Under the pieces are notes generated by a model. It saw nothing but the letters and a program-made list of their open reading frames with translations. It was not told the DNA's origin and made no database searches. Below, piece by piece: positions 1 to 5,737 of a DNA stretch of 11,398 nt (positions within the stretch are counted from its first letter, which is position 1; each line of letters begins with the position of its first letter). A program made the translations under genes and the position numbers. Where the stretch lies: contig DATAXV010000107.1 in the NCBI GenBank assembly GCA_036272915.1, positions 1 to 11,398 of the forward strand, read 5' to 3'. The DNA is from DATAXV01 sp036272915 (lineage in GTDB: Bacteria; Chloroflexota; Dormibacteria; Dormibacterales; Dormibacteraceae).

Positions 1-1
1 C

Positions 2-1102
2 TACGTGACCGTGCAGCTCCAGCAGTACGCCAACTACACGACGCTGGAGACGAAGAGCCTGTCGGCGCTGGCCGCGGGCAAGCCGCCGACCATGGCCCAG
101 TGCTACGAGAGCTGGGCGGCGAAGTACCTGCAGAGCAAGGCCATCGTCGATCTGCAGCCGTACATCAACGCCTCCGACGGACTCTCCAAGCAGAGCCTCA
201 ACGACGTGATCCCGACCCTGCTCCAGGACGGGAAGCTGAACGGCAAGCAGTACATGTTCCCGTTCAACAAGTCGGACTCGGTGATGTTCTACAACCGGCA
301 GCTGCTGCAGCAGGCCGGGATCTCGTCACCTCCCACCACCTGGGACCAGTTCTTCGCCGACTCCAAGAAGCTGACCGCCGACGGCCATTGGGGCGCCGAC
401 GCCAGCAACTCGCTGGAGGACGACTTCGAGAGCATGGTCCTCGACAACGGCGGGACCCTGCTCAACGGCAGCAGGACCAAGGCCACCTTCAACGGGCCCG
501 CCGGCCAGAAGGCGCTTCAGATGTGGGTGACCGGCGTCAAGGACGGCTACATCCACAACCTCGGCAACAACCCCAACGCCTACGACGACGAGGACTTCGG
601 CACCGGCAAGGCCGCCCTCAGCGTCGACACCATCGCCGGCTACAGCTACAAGAAGGCGATCGTCGGCAACAAGTTCACCATGGCCACGGCGCCCGAGCCG
701 GCCGGTCCCGACGGCGCCCACCCGCAGGTCTACGGCACCAACGTCTGCGTCTTCGGCAAGGCCAGCAAGGCCGAGCAGCAGGGCGCGTTCCAGTACATCA
801 AGTACTTCACCTCGAAGGCCCCGCAGGAGACCTGGGCGTCGCAGACCGGCTACCTGCCGGTCCGGACCTCGGCGCTCAAGGCCCTGGACGCGGGCTACTA
901 CAAGAGCCACCCCGAGCTGGCGGTGGCCGGGACCCAGCTGTCCAAGGGCGTCTTCTCGCCCAACCTCCCGGTCTGGGACGAGGCCCAGTCGGACATCTCG
1001 GTCGAGCTCTTCAACGCGGTCGACGGCAAGGAATCGGTCAAGCAGGCCCTGAACACGGCGGCCGGCGAGGTCGACAAGCTGCTCTCCGGCAGCTCCTCCT
1101 GA
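2..1102 (+). CDS. ABC transporter extracellular solute-binding protein, family 1 (5' partial)
   Basis: This is the periplasmic or lipid-anchored substrate-binding component of a sugar-type ABC importer. The reading frame is open to the left edge, so the signal peptide and first strand lie outside. The GTG at 5 is internal: the residues after it already match the early mature region of UgpB/MalE-type proteins (a T-x-x-x-K-x-L-x-A-L-A-A-G-K-P-P pattern). Further family features are the Y-M-F-P-F-N stretch, then M-F-Y-N with Q-A-G-I and T-W-D-Q-F, and later a T-S-Q-T-G-Y-L-P-V-R-like segment (here S-Q-T-G-Y-L-P-V-R) that in this family lies near the C-terminal domain hinge. About 367 residues are present, so only some tens are missing. 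No permease gene follows: a GC hairpin and mscL come next, so the partner genes, if linked, lie upstream. Resemblance is closest to glycerol-3-phosphate/maltooligosaccharide binders, but the ligand cannot be assigned. Family confidence is high. Confidence 0.9.
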   Translation, partial: YVTVQLQQYANYTTLETKSLSALAAGKPPTMAQCYESWAAKYLQSKAIVDLQPYINASDGLSKQSLNDVIPTLLQDGKLNGKQYMFPFNKSDSVMFYNRQLLQQAGISSPPTTWDQFFADSKKLTADGHWGADASNSLEDDFESMVLDNGGTLLNGSRTKATFNGPAGQKALQMWVTGVKDGYIHNLGNNPNAYDDEDFGTGKAALSVDTIAGYSYKKAIVGNKFTMATAPEPAGPDGAHPQVYGTNVCVFGKASKAEQQGAFQYIKYFTSKAPQETWASQTGYLPVRTSALKALDAGYYKSHPELAVAGTQLSKGVFSPNLPVWDEAQSDISVELFNAVDGKESVKQALNTAAGEVDKLLSGSSS

Positions 1103-1119
1103 GCACTCAGTAAGCAAAA

Positions 1120-1148
1120 GCCCGGGCCAGTACCAAGCCGGCCCGGGC
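1120..1148 (+). terminator. GC-rich hairpin after the solute-binding protein gene
   Basis: A perfect 9-bp stem (GCCCGGGCC at 1120-1128 with GGCCCGGGC at 1140-1148) encloses an 11-base loop, 18 bases after the stop codon. It is preceded by AAAA and followed by a C/T-rich stretch rather than a T run. It is a plausible transcription end in a GC-rich genome but not a canonical intrinsic terminator. Confidence 0.6.
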
Positions 1149-1175
1149 CCCTTCCCCCGCCCCGCCGCGCTGGTG

Positions 1176-1181
1176 TACGCT
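1176..1181 (+). promoter_or_regulatory. candidate -10 element for mscL
   Basis: TACGCT fits the TAnnnT -10 pattern, with TG directly before it. Initiation about 8 bases downstream would give a leader of roughly 65 bases before the mscL start. No clear -35 hexamer is visible. This is inference from pattern and position only. Confidence 0.3.
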
Positions 1182-1252
1182 GCGCGCGGACCCGGTTCGG
1201 GCCGATTTCGCACGACGCAGGACCACACCGAATCAAGGAGGCGGCCGGAGAA

Positions 1253-1651
1253 ATGAGTGGCTTCAAGGCGTTCCTACTCAAGGGCAACCTGGTCGACGTG
1301 GCGGTCGGCATCGTCATCGGCATCGCCTTCGGCAATGTCGTCAAGGCGCTCATCGCCGACCTGATCACGCCACTGATCTCGTACTTCGGACATGTGCCCA
1401 ACTTCGAAAACCTGAAGGCCGGGCCCTTCCTCTACGGCGACTTCATCAACGTGATCATCAGCTTCATCGTGCTGGCCGTGGTGGTCTACTTCTTCGTCGT
1501 CTCGCCCTACTCCGCCTTCAAGAACCGTTACGACAAGACTCCGGTGTCGACCAAGGAGTGCCCGCACTGCCTGAACGCGGTCCCACTCGGGGCGCACCGC
1601 TGCGGCTTCTGCACCAGCGATCTGGGGGACGAGGCGACCGCCGCCTCCTGA
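1253..1651 (+). CDS. mscL: Large-conductance mechanosensitive channel MscL with C-terminal zinc ribbon
   Basis: MscL forms a pentameric channel in the cytoplasmic membrane that opens under membrane tension to release solutes during osmotic down-shock. The 132-residue product has the family N-terminus (F-K-x-F-L-L-K-G-N-L-V-D-V-A-V-G), a pore-lining first membrane helix around residues 13-40 and a second helix around 63-86 (D-F-I-N-V-I-I-S-F). The start is fixed by AAGGAGG at 1235-1241, 11 bases upstream of the ATG. The tail is unusual compared with E. coli MscL: after residue 100 there is C-P-H-C, ten residues, then C-G-F-C (Cys103, 106, 117, 120), a compact zinc-ribbon pattern ending T-S-D-L, instead of the usual amphipathic C-terminal helix. 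I recall similar Cys4 tails on some MscL homologues of other phyla, so this is probably a known but little-described variant. The gene appears monocistronic. Confidence 0.95.
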   Translation: MSGFKAFLLKGNLVDVAVGIVIGIAFGNVVKALIADLITPLISYFGHVPNFENLKAGPFLYGDFINVIISFIVLAVVVYFFVVSPYSAFKNRYDKTPVSTKECPHCLNAVPLGAHRCGFCTSDLGDEATAAS

Positions 1652-1658
1652 CCCCGCC

Positions 1659-2131
1659 TCACCCGCCGCGTGGTCCGCGGAGGGCCACCAGGGTGACCAG
1701 GATCGCCGCCACGCCGCAGCCGGCGGCGACGGCGAAGCCCAGCGAGTAGCTGCCGGAAAGGGAGGCGACGACCGAGGCGCCTCCCTCCCGCAGCGCCCTC
1801 GACCGGTCGGCCGCCAGCGTTCCCATCGCAGCCACGGCGACGACGCCGGCGACCTGCATGGAGACATTGACGATGCCCGCCTGCTACCTCGGCACGTCGG
1901 CCATGCCGATAGCAAGGAGGGGCATGAAGGTGGTCGCGACGCCGGCGCCGAGCAGGGGCGAGCCCGGCCAGCGCCACCGGCCGCGGTCCGAAGCCCCGCA
2001 CCAGGCAGGCGCTGAGGCCGAGCGAGAGCACGGCCGTGCAGAGCGTCTGGGGCAGGAAGGCGAGGCCCGCCTGGGGCGGGCTGAAGCCGAGCACCCGCTC
2101 CAGGTACCGGCGTGCCGATGAACATCGGCAG
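1659..2131 (-). pseudogene. Remnant of an MFS multidrug-efflux-type transporter (C-terminal part)
   Basis: Conceptual translation on the minus strand gives the C-terminal half of a 14-TM MFS (EmrB/QacA-like) transporter. The first segment, R-Y-L-E-R-V-L-G-F-S-P then Q-A-G-L-A-F-L-P, lies in one frame. It continues in another frame with P-L-L-G-A-G-V-A-T-T-F-M-P-L-L and G-M-A-D-V-P-R. After an in-frame TAG it resumes with Q-A-G-I-V-N-V-S and the last two hydrophobic helices, ending at the stop at 1659. Two lesions are therefore visible inside it: a single-base frameshift near 1954-1966 and the stop at 1884-1886, where the family normally has a residue such as Glu between V-P-R and A-G. The N-terminal roughly 300 residues are absent. 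It ends seven bases from the end of mscL and is convergent with it. It is non-functional unless the lesions are sequencing errors. Confidence 0.8.
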
Positions 2132-2347
2132 CCAGCCCTTGGTCGGGATAACACACGCCACAGCCCGGACGTTCGCGTCCTTCAGCTCACGTTCAAGCAC
2201 TTGGGTCAAGTCGTGCGTCGGGACCTGAGTGAGCGAAGCGGGCTCTCCGGGGCGAAGTCGGAAGATGTGGGTCGGGATCTCGTTCCCTGCGATCATGGTC
2301 CGCTCCACGAAGCCCCAGACCCAGTCTCTGAACTCCAACGCGTCCAT
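2132..2347 (-). pseudogene. 5' fragment of an unrecognised gene fused to the MFS remnant
   Basis: An ATG at 2347 on the minus strand opens about 72 codons of plausible coding sequence (starting M-D-A-L-E-F-R-D-W-V-W-G-F, later R-A-V-A-C-V-I-P-T-K-G-W). The sequence then runs without a stop into a wrong frame of the MFS remnant near 2115-2130. The encoded piece is soluble-looking, with acidic and basic residues and no membrane segment, so it is not the N-terminus of the transporter. I do not recognise the family. Third-position G/C is lower than in the neighbouring intact genes, and no good ribosome-binding site precedes the ATG. The likeliest reading is the front part of a gene truncated by the deletion that also removed the start of the transporter gene. 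The exact junction is uncertain by about 15 bases. Confidence 0.45.
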
Positions 2348-2562
2348 CGACGATGTTCACTGCAAATATGCTTCGTCGTCCTGACCGGGCATGAGTTCGG
2401 AGTATCGGACTCGTCCCTCTGAAACCGCAAACCTCCGTGGACATCTCGCCAACCCAGGGGCGTTCTCTCCGAGAGCTAGGCTCCGGAACCGGCTCAGGCG
2501 GGTGGTCGCATGCTCATCGGCGGGGCGTCCGCCCTGCCGACACCAGAGGCCGGAGCGAAACG

Positions 2563-2596
2563 CCCCCCTTCCCCCCATGAAGGTAAGGAAGGGGGG
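2563..2596. repeat. Inverted repeat of C/T and G/A tracts
   Basis: CCCCCCTTCC at 2563-2572 is perfectly complementary to GGAAGGGGGG at 2587-2596, with a 14-base spacer. As RNA it could form a 10-bp stem. There is no T run on either strand, so calling it a terminator is not justified. The homopurine/homopyrimidine strands are unusual for this window. Confidence 0.6.
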
Positions 2597-2712
2597 ATCG
2601 ACCGCTGCCGCGCTCGGGCGCCGTATGCGGTCGCCCCGGCCTCTGCCACGCCCAACGGACCGTGTTCCGCTTGGTCGGGAAGAAGGGGTGGCGGACGGGG
2701 GATGGTCGGCGC

Positions 2713-2718
2713 TATCAT
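2713..2718 (+). promoter_or_regulatory. candidate -10 element before the small ORF
   Basis: TATCAT matches TAnnnT and is one of the more AT-rich hexamers in the area. It lies about 35 bases before the ATG at 2754, which has its own GGAGG. No convincing -35 is present at normal spacing, so this is tentative. Confidence 0.25.
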
Positions 2719-2753
2719 CCCCGGGACTCCACTAGGTCATGGAGGACCAGAAG

Positions 2754-2960
2754 ATGGCTACGACTGAGATAGGGATATACAAGGCCTGGCTGCGGAGTGC
2801 GACTGCCGCGAGGAGATTCCGCCGAGACGCGGCTCAGCGGTCGAATGCAGGTTGGCGTGTCGTGGGCATCACCAGCATGGTCCGCTTCTTCGCCGTCATC
2901 GTGGTCACCTATCAACGCGACCACGGCGATGGCGTGCCGCAGGGTCCGTCAGCGATCTGA
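2754..2960 (+). CDS. Possible small protein, unrecognised
   Basis: This is a 68-residue ORF whose ATG is preceded by GGAGG at 2741-2745, eight bases upstream, the best-placed ribosome-binding site in this stretch. An upstream ATG at 2739 overlaps that site and is less likely. The product has a basic N-terminal third (A-A-R-R-F-R-R-D), then a hydrophobic segment around residues 37-53 (V-V-G-I-T-S-M-V-R-F-F-A-V-I-V-V) that could span or associate with a membrane, and a polar tail. Third-position GC is clearly lower than in the confident genes, and I recognise no family. It may be a genuine small membrane protein, a recently acquired gene or a chance ORF in decayed DNA. Confidence 0.3.
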   Translation: MATTEIGIYKAWLRSATAARRFRRDAAQRSNAGWRVVGITSMVRFFAVIVVTYQRDHGDGVPQGPSAI

Positions 2961-3173
2961 CCTCTCCAGATCCCAATTCGCCTGCGGCGGTCGCCACTGC
3001 GCCGGGGCGGACAAGACGTAGGCGCGTCGCCCGGAACCTCGGCGAACACGTCCTGGGAGACGGCGAAGAGGGCTAACGGAAAGACCCAGGAGCAGGTCCC
3101 GGCGGCGCCCACGCGAGGGGCGCGGGCCGCTGGCGCCCTTGGGCCAGACCCTCGGCAAGAGGACGAGTCCGAG

Positions 3174-3246
3174 CCGGCATGGCTCCGGGCGACTCGTGGC
3201 ATGCCCGACCACCGGCATGCCCGACCACCGGCATGGCTCCGGGCGA
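3174..3246. repeat. Nested direct repeats (19-bp pair flanking a 16-bp tandem pair)
   Basis: The 19-mer CCGGCATGGCTCCGGGCGA occurs at 3174-3192 and again at 3228-3246. Between them GGCATGCCCGACCACC is duplicated exactly head to tail at 3198-3213 and 3214-3229, the second copy overlapping the start of the second 19-mer. GGCATG thus occurs four times in about 60 bases, and each tandem unit contains the palindrome GGCATGCC. There are only two units, so this is not a CRISPR. Replication slippage or an operator cluster could explain it. Confidence 0.75.
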
Positions 3247-3284
3247 TGCCTCCGGGATGATCGGCGGGGGTGGGATCACCTCGG

Positions 3285-3584
3285 ACCGGCCATTTGGGCC
3301 GCCCCCGGCGGATCGCCGTCGATCCCTCCACCACCGACTCCGCGATCAGCGGGTCCCCGTCGTCCTTCGGATGGAAGTCGCCCCGAGCCGGGCCGAAGAT
3401 CGGCGGATGGCCCTTCGCAGAGCGGAACGTACACGGCGAGCGAGGTGCCGTAGAGGAAGTCGTCGCTGATCAGATGGATGACGACGACGTCCTGGTCGGC
3501 CGGGATGGGCCACCTGAGCGCCACCTCGACCGGCGTCCGGGCGCGGCCGAGGGTGCGGGCGAGCGCGCGAAGGCGTTCACCCAT
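3285..3584 (-). pseudogene. Frameshifted remnant of an unrecognised gene
   Basis: From the ATG at 3584 (GAGG six bases upstream) about 53 codons have strong third-position GC, beginning M-G-E-R-L-R-A-L-A-R-T-L-G-R and continuing with W-P-I-P-A-D-Q-D-V-V-V-I-H-L and D-D-F-L-Y-G-T-S-L-A-V-Y. Near 3415-3425 the coding signal moves to another frame, giving G-H-P-P-I-F-G-P-A-R-G-D-F-H-P-K-D-D-G-D-P-L, and it fades around 3285 close to the repeat cluster. The two pieces together look like one protein of at least 95 residues broken by an indel. I cannot name the family. It is divergent from marR with about 80 bases between starts, so it may once have been a MarR-controlled target. A sequencing error would restore part of it. 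Confidence 0.5.
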
Positions 3585-3653
3585 GAGACGCCTCGGTGAC
3601 CATCACTGCGCCCCGTATGATCCACACTCCGGGGTGGTTTTCGAAGCCCCTGC

Positions 3654-3659
3654 TACCAT
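3654..3659 (+). promoter_or_regulatory. candidate -10 element for marR
   Basis: TGCTACCAT at 3651-3659 contains TACCAT preceded by TG-C, an extended -10-like arrangement. The two possible ATG starts lie 5 and 11 bases after its last T, so the transcript would have almost no leader. There is no Shine-Dalgarno sequence in this interval, which agrees with leaderless initiation. Confidence 0.45.
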
Positions 3660-3663
3660 CGGC

Positions 3664-4119
3664 ATGAAGATGGCATCCGACCGCCCCCTCGAGTCGATGG
3701 CGCTCTTGGCGCGCCTCTCGCGGCTGGTCTACCGGCGCGCCGACGAGGCGCTGCTGGGGATGCGCATCAAGGAGTACACGAGCCTGATCTACCTCCGCGA
3801 CCACGGCGAGTCGTCGCAGCAGCTGCTGGCCGAGGCGATGCACCTGGACGCCAACAACTGCGTCCTGCTGCTCAACGACCTCGAGACTCAGGGCTTTGCC
3901 GAGCGGCACCGCGATCCCCGGGATCGGCGCCGGCACCTGGTGAGCATCACCGCGTCGGGCGCGGTCGCGATGAAGCACGCGGAGCGCTACCTCTCGACAG
4001 TCGAGGACGAGGTCCTGGCCGCGCTCACCGCCGAGGAGCGGGCCACCCTGCACCAGCTGCTGGCCCGCGCCCTGGAAGGGGACCAGGCGGCGGCCGGGAA
4101 GCGCGTCGGCCGATCCTGA
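3664..4119 (+). CDS. MarR-family transcriptional regulator
   Basis: This is a winged-helix dimeric DNA-binding regulator of 151 residues, normal for MarR proteins. The dimerisation helix occupies the first ~35 residues. The winged helix runs from about 36 to 98, with the recognition-helix region L-D-A-N-N-C-V-L-L-L-N-D-L-E and the wing signature R-D-P-R-D-R-R-R-H-L-V-S-I-T (about 83-96). The C-terminal dimerisation helices follow. Reading from an upstream ATG at 3478 would add 62 residues of unrelated sequence, so ATG 3664 (or 3670) is chosen. A single cysteine (Cys66) sits in the recognition region where relatives usually have a hydrophobic residue, so redox sensing is conceivable but unproven. 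Candidate targets are its own promoter, the divergent broken gene, and the convergent NmrA-like gene 33 bases downstream. The ligand is unknown. Confidence 0.9.
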   Translation: MKMASDRPLESMALLARLSRLVYRRADEALLGMRIKEYTSLIYLRDHGESSQQLLAEAMHLDANNCVLLLNDLETQGFAERHRDPRDRRRHLVSITASGAVAMKHAERYLSTVEDEVLAALTAEERATLHQLLARALEGDQAAAGKRVGRS

Positions 4120-4152
4120 CCTGAACCGGAAGATCCTCGGGAGCCTCCGGCC

Positions 4153-5067
4153 TCAGCTGGGGATCGGCGACTGGAGATAGGCGGCCACCAGCCCGGCGCC
4201 GCCGCTCTCGAGCCACGCGCCGAGGGTGAGGAGGCTCGGAAGCCGTCGGCGGAGCTCGCCGATGTCGATCGGGTCCGGCTGCTGGCCGTAGATCCGGTCC
4301 AGCGCCGCGGCACGGGCGGCGTCCGTGCGGCGGATCTGGTCGATCGAAATCTCGCTGTAGCGGATGCTCCGGTCCAGGGCGCGGGAGAGTGCGGCCGCGA
4401 TCTGGGGAACCGTCGGCTCATCACCGGCGAGCTCGAGGGCGGCACCGATGTAGCGGTCGGGCTCGCTGAACGCGAGCGCGGCGAAGGCGCCGATGTCACG
4501 GATGGCGACGAGCTGCTTGCGGATGTGCGGCGGGGCGGGGGTCGCGATGGTGCCGTCCGCCCCCAGGCCCCGCCAGGGCCCGGCGTAGTTCTCCATGAAC
4601 CCGACCGGTCGCAGGATGGTGGTGGCCAGGCGCGTCGCCGCCAGCTCGGCCTCCAGCACCTGCTTCGGAGCGAGCAGGGGGCTGACCTTGGGCCGGTCGG
4701 CGCCGAGCGCCGAGGAGTACACGACATGCTCGACGTTCGCGGCGGCGGCCGCGCCGATGACGGCGCGCCCCCGGGTCAGCTCGCTGTCCGGGCCCAGGCC
4801 GGGGGTCAGGTCGGCCGACATGAACAGCGGCTGGTAGAGGAACAGGCCGTGCGCGCCATCGAGAGCCCGCTCGATCGAGCCGGCGTCATCGAGGTCACCG
4901 ACCGCGAGTCGGGCGCCGGCCGCGGCCAGCTCATGGGCAGGCGCACCGGTGGCGTCGCGGACGAGCGCGCGCACGGGAAACCCTCGCTCGAGCAGCGCGG
5001 CGACGGCGGCGCGCCCCTGACGGCCGGTGGCACCGGTGACCAGGATCGGATGGCTTGTCGAAGGCAT
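4153..5067 (-). CDS. NmrA-like NAD(P)-binding protein (atypical SDR)
   Basis: A 304-residue Rossmann-fold protein of the NmrA/atypical short-chain dehydrogenase group. The dinucleotide-binding loop V-T-G-A-T-G-R-Q-G (Gly12, Gly15, Gly18) is at the N-terminus, followed by R-A-L-V-R-D, whose arginines typically favour NADP(H). Further family landmarks are V-V-Y-S-S-A-L in mid-protein and L-R-P-V-G-F-M-E-N-Y around residues 152-161. Relatives include NAD(P)H:quinone-reductase-like proteins and redox-sensing regulators such as NmrA/HSCARG. Some bind NADP without known catalysis, so a specific reaction is not assigned. The start ATG at 5067 has a GGGAGAGAG purine run just upstream. The gene is divergent from tetR with a 73-base shared promoter region carrying palindromes, so TetR control is likely. 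Confidence 0.88.
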   Translation of the reverse strand: MPSTSHPILVTGATGRQGRAAVAALLERGFPVRALVRDATGAPAHELAAAGARLAVGDLDDAGSIERALDGAHGLFLYQPLFMSADLTPGLGPDSELTRGRAVIGAAAAANVEHVVYSSALGADRPKVSPLLAPKQVLEAELAATRLATTILRPVGFMENYAGPWRGLGADGTIATPAPPHIRKQLVAIRDIGAFAALAFSEPDRYIGAALELAGDEPTVPQIAAALSRALDRSIRYSEISIDQIRRTDAARAAALDRIYGQQPDPIDIGELRRRLPSLLTLGAWLESGGAGLVAAYLQSPIPS

Positions 5068-5087
5068 CGGTCTCTCTCCCGTAGAAT

Positions 5088-5103
5088 CGGGTTGGTGAAC
5101 CCG
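5088..5103. promoter_or_regulatory. Palindrome in the NmrA/TetR intergenic region, candidate TetR operator
   Basis: CGGGTT at 5088-5093 and AACCCG at 5098-5103 form perfect 6-bp arms around GGTG. It lies about 20 bases before the NmrA-like start, where a bound repressor would cover that gene's promoter. TetR regulators commonly bind such palindromes in the divergent promoter. The assignment is inference. Confidence 0.5.
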
Positions 5104-5112
5104 CTTAACGAT

Positions 5113-5130
5113 ACGGAATCACGAACCCGT
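5113..5130. promoter_or_regulatory. Second imperfect palindrome, candidate TetR operator
   Basis: ACGGAATCACGAACCCGT has outer arms ACGG/CCGT and inner TC/GA symmetry, with mismatches between. It shares the GAACCCG core with the neighbouring palindrome at 5088-5103. It ends 10 bases before the tetR start, suggesting autoregulation. Moderate confidence only. Confidence 0.4.
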
Positions 5131-5140
5131 TTGTGGTGCG

Positions 5141-5719
5141 ATGCCTGAGGCTCATGCTCCGGGGACCGCCTTGCGGGCCGATGCCGCGCGCAACCGCGCT
5201 CGCGTCCTGGCCGCTGCCGGCGACGTGTTCGCGGAACAGGGCCCGAACGCGCAGCTGCTCGACATCGCCCGGCGTGCGGGAGTCGGCGCCGGCACCGTCT
5301 ACCGGCACTTCCCCACCAAGGAGGCGCTGTACGTGCAGGTCGTGGCGACGAGGCTGGCGGACCTGCTCGACCGGGCCGACGCGCTGGCCGCCGAGCGGGA
5401 GCCGGCCGACGCCTTCTTCGCGTTCTGGGGTCTCGCCGTCGACGAGGCCTGCCGCAACGCCGCGCTCTGCGAGGCGTTCGCGTCGGCCACGGGTGAGGAG
5501 CACCGCGTCCCCGACGAGGTCGAGACCCGGTATCGCCGCACCCTTGGCGGCATGCTCGAGGCGGCCCGCGCCGCCGGCGCCGTGAGGAGCGACATCACCC
5601 TTGCCGACGCGTTCGCGCTCCTCGCCGCCTCGGTCACCGCCGAGATGCGCCGCGCCGGGGACGATCGGCCGGGACGCCTGACCGGCATGGTCGCCGACGC
5701 CCTGCGTCCCGGCGTCTGA
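5141..5719 (+). CDS. TetR/AcrR-family transcriptional regulator
   Basis: A 192-residue TetR-family repressor. The N-terminal helix-turn-helix is clear: R-A-R-V-L-A-A-A-G-D-V-F-A-E-Q-G (helix 1), then D-I-A-R-R-A-G-V-G-A-G-T-V-Y-R-H-F-P-T-K-E-A-L-Y around residues 41-64, the diagnostic recognition helix and following motif. The C-terminal part is the variable ligand-binding and dimerisation domain, so the inducer cannot be read. The start ATG at 5141 has no strong Shine-Dalgarno sequence. It is divergent from the NmrA-like gene, with shared palindromes between, and convergent with the DoxX-like gene only 18 bases after its stop. The arrangement suggests a small locally controlled unit that responds to an organic or oxidising compound, which is inference from context. 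Confidence 0.92.
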   Translation: MPEAHAPGTALRADAARNRARVLAAAGDVFAEQGPNAQLLDIARRAGVGAGTVYRHFPTKEALYVQVVATRLADLLDRADALAAEREPADAFFAFWGLAVDEACRNAALCEAFASATGEEHRVPDEVETRYRRTLGGMLEAARAAGAVRSDITLADAFALLAASVTAEMRRAGDDRPGRLTGMVADALRPGV

Positions 5720-5737
5720 GGGGTCCCGGGCCCGCGA

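Larger units (their letters stand above)
2348..3284. other. Long stretch without a confident gene
   Basis: Between the unknown gene fragment and the frameshifted remnant, about 940 bases show no ORF with the strong third-position GC bias seen elsewhere in the window. Visible structure is a 10-bp G/C-tract hairpin at 2563-2596, one small ORF with a good ribosome-binding site at 2754-2960, and a nested direct repeat at 3174-3246. A minus-strand frame remains open from 3334 down to 2912 and has locally high third-position GC around 3010-3110, which may be further eroded coding sequence. I saw no transposase, tRNA or rRNA. The stretch reads as degraded DNA. Confidence 0.5.

Noticed and set aside
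326..1228. A 300-codon minus-strand open frame opposite the solute-binding protein gene
   Set aside because: It is antisense to a clear gene and has Gly/Val/Ala/Asp-rich shadow composition with no recognisable motif.
1274..2347. A 357-codon minus-strand open frame through the MFS remnant and mscL
   Set aside because: Only the first ~72 codons look coding. The rest is a wrong-frame reading of the transporter remnant and the antisense of mscL.
2441..2580. Possible tRNA or structured RNA in the gene-poor stretch
   Set aside because: No T-loop GTTCRANNC motif or cloverleaf pairing could be found. Only the simple hairpin at 2563-2596 is supported.
3174..3246. CRISPR-like repeat cluster
   Set aside because: It has only two tandem units without spacers, plus one flanking pair. 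No cas genes are present.
3478..3663. A 62-residue N-terminal extension of MarR
   Set aside because: It is unlike any MarR N-terminus and is antisense to the frameshifted remnant. A -10-like element sits just before ATG 3664.
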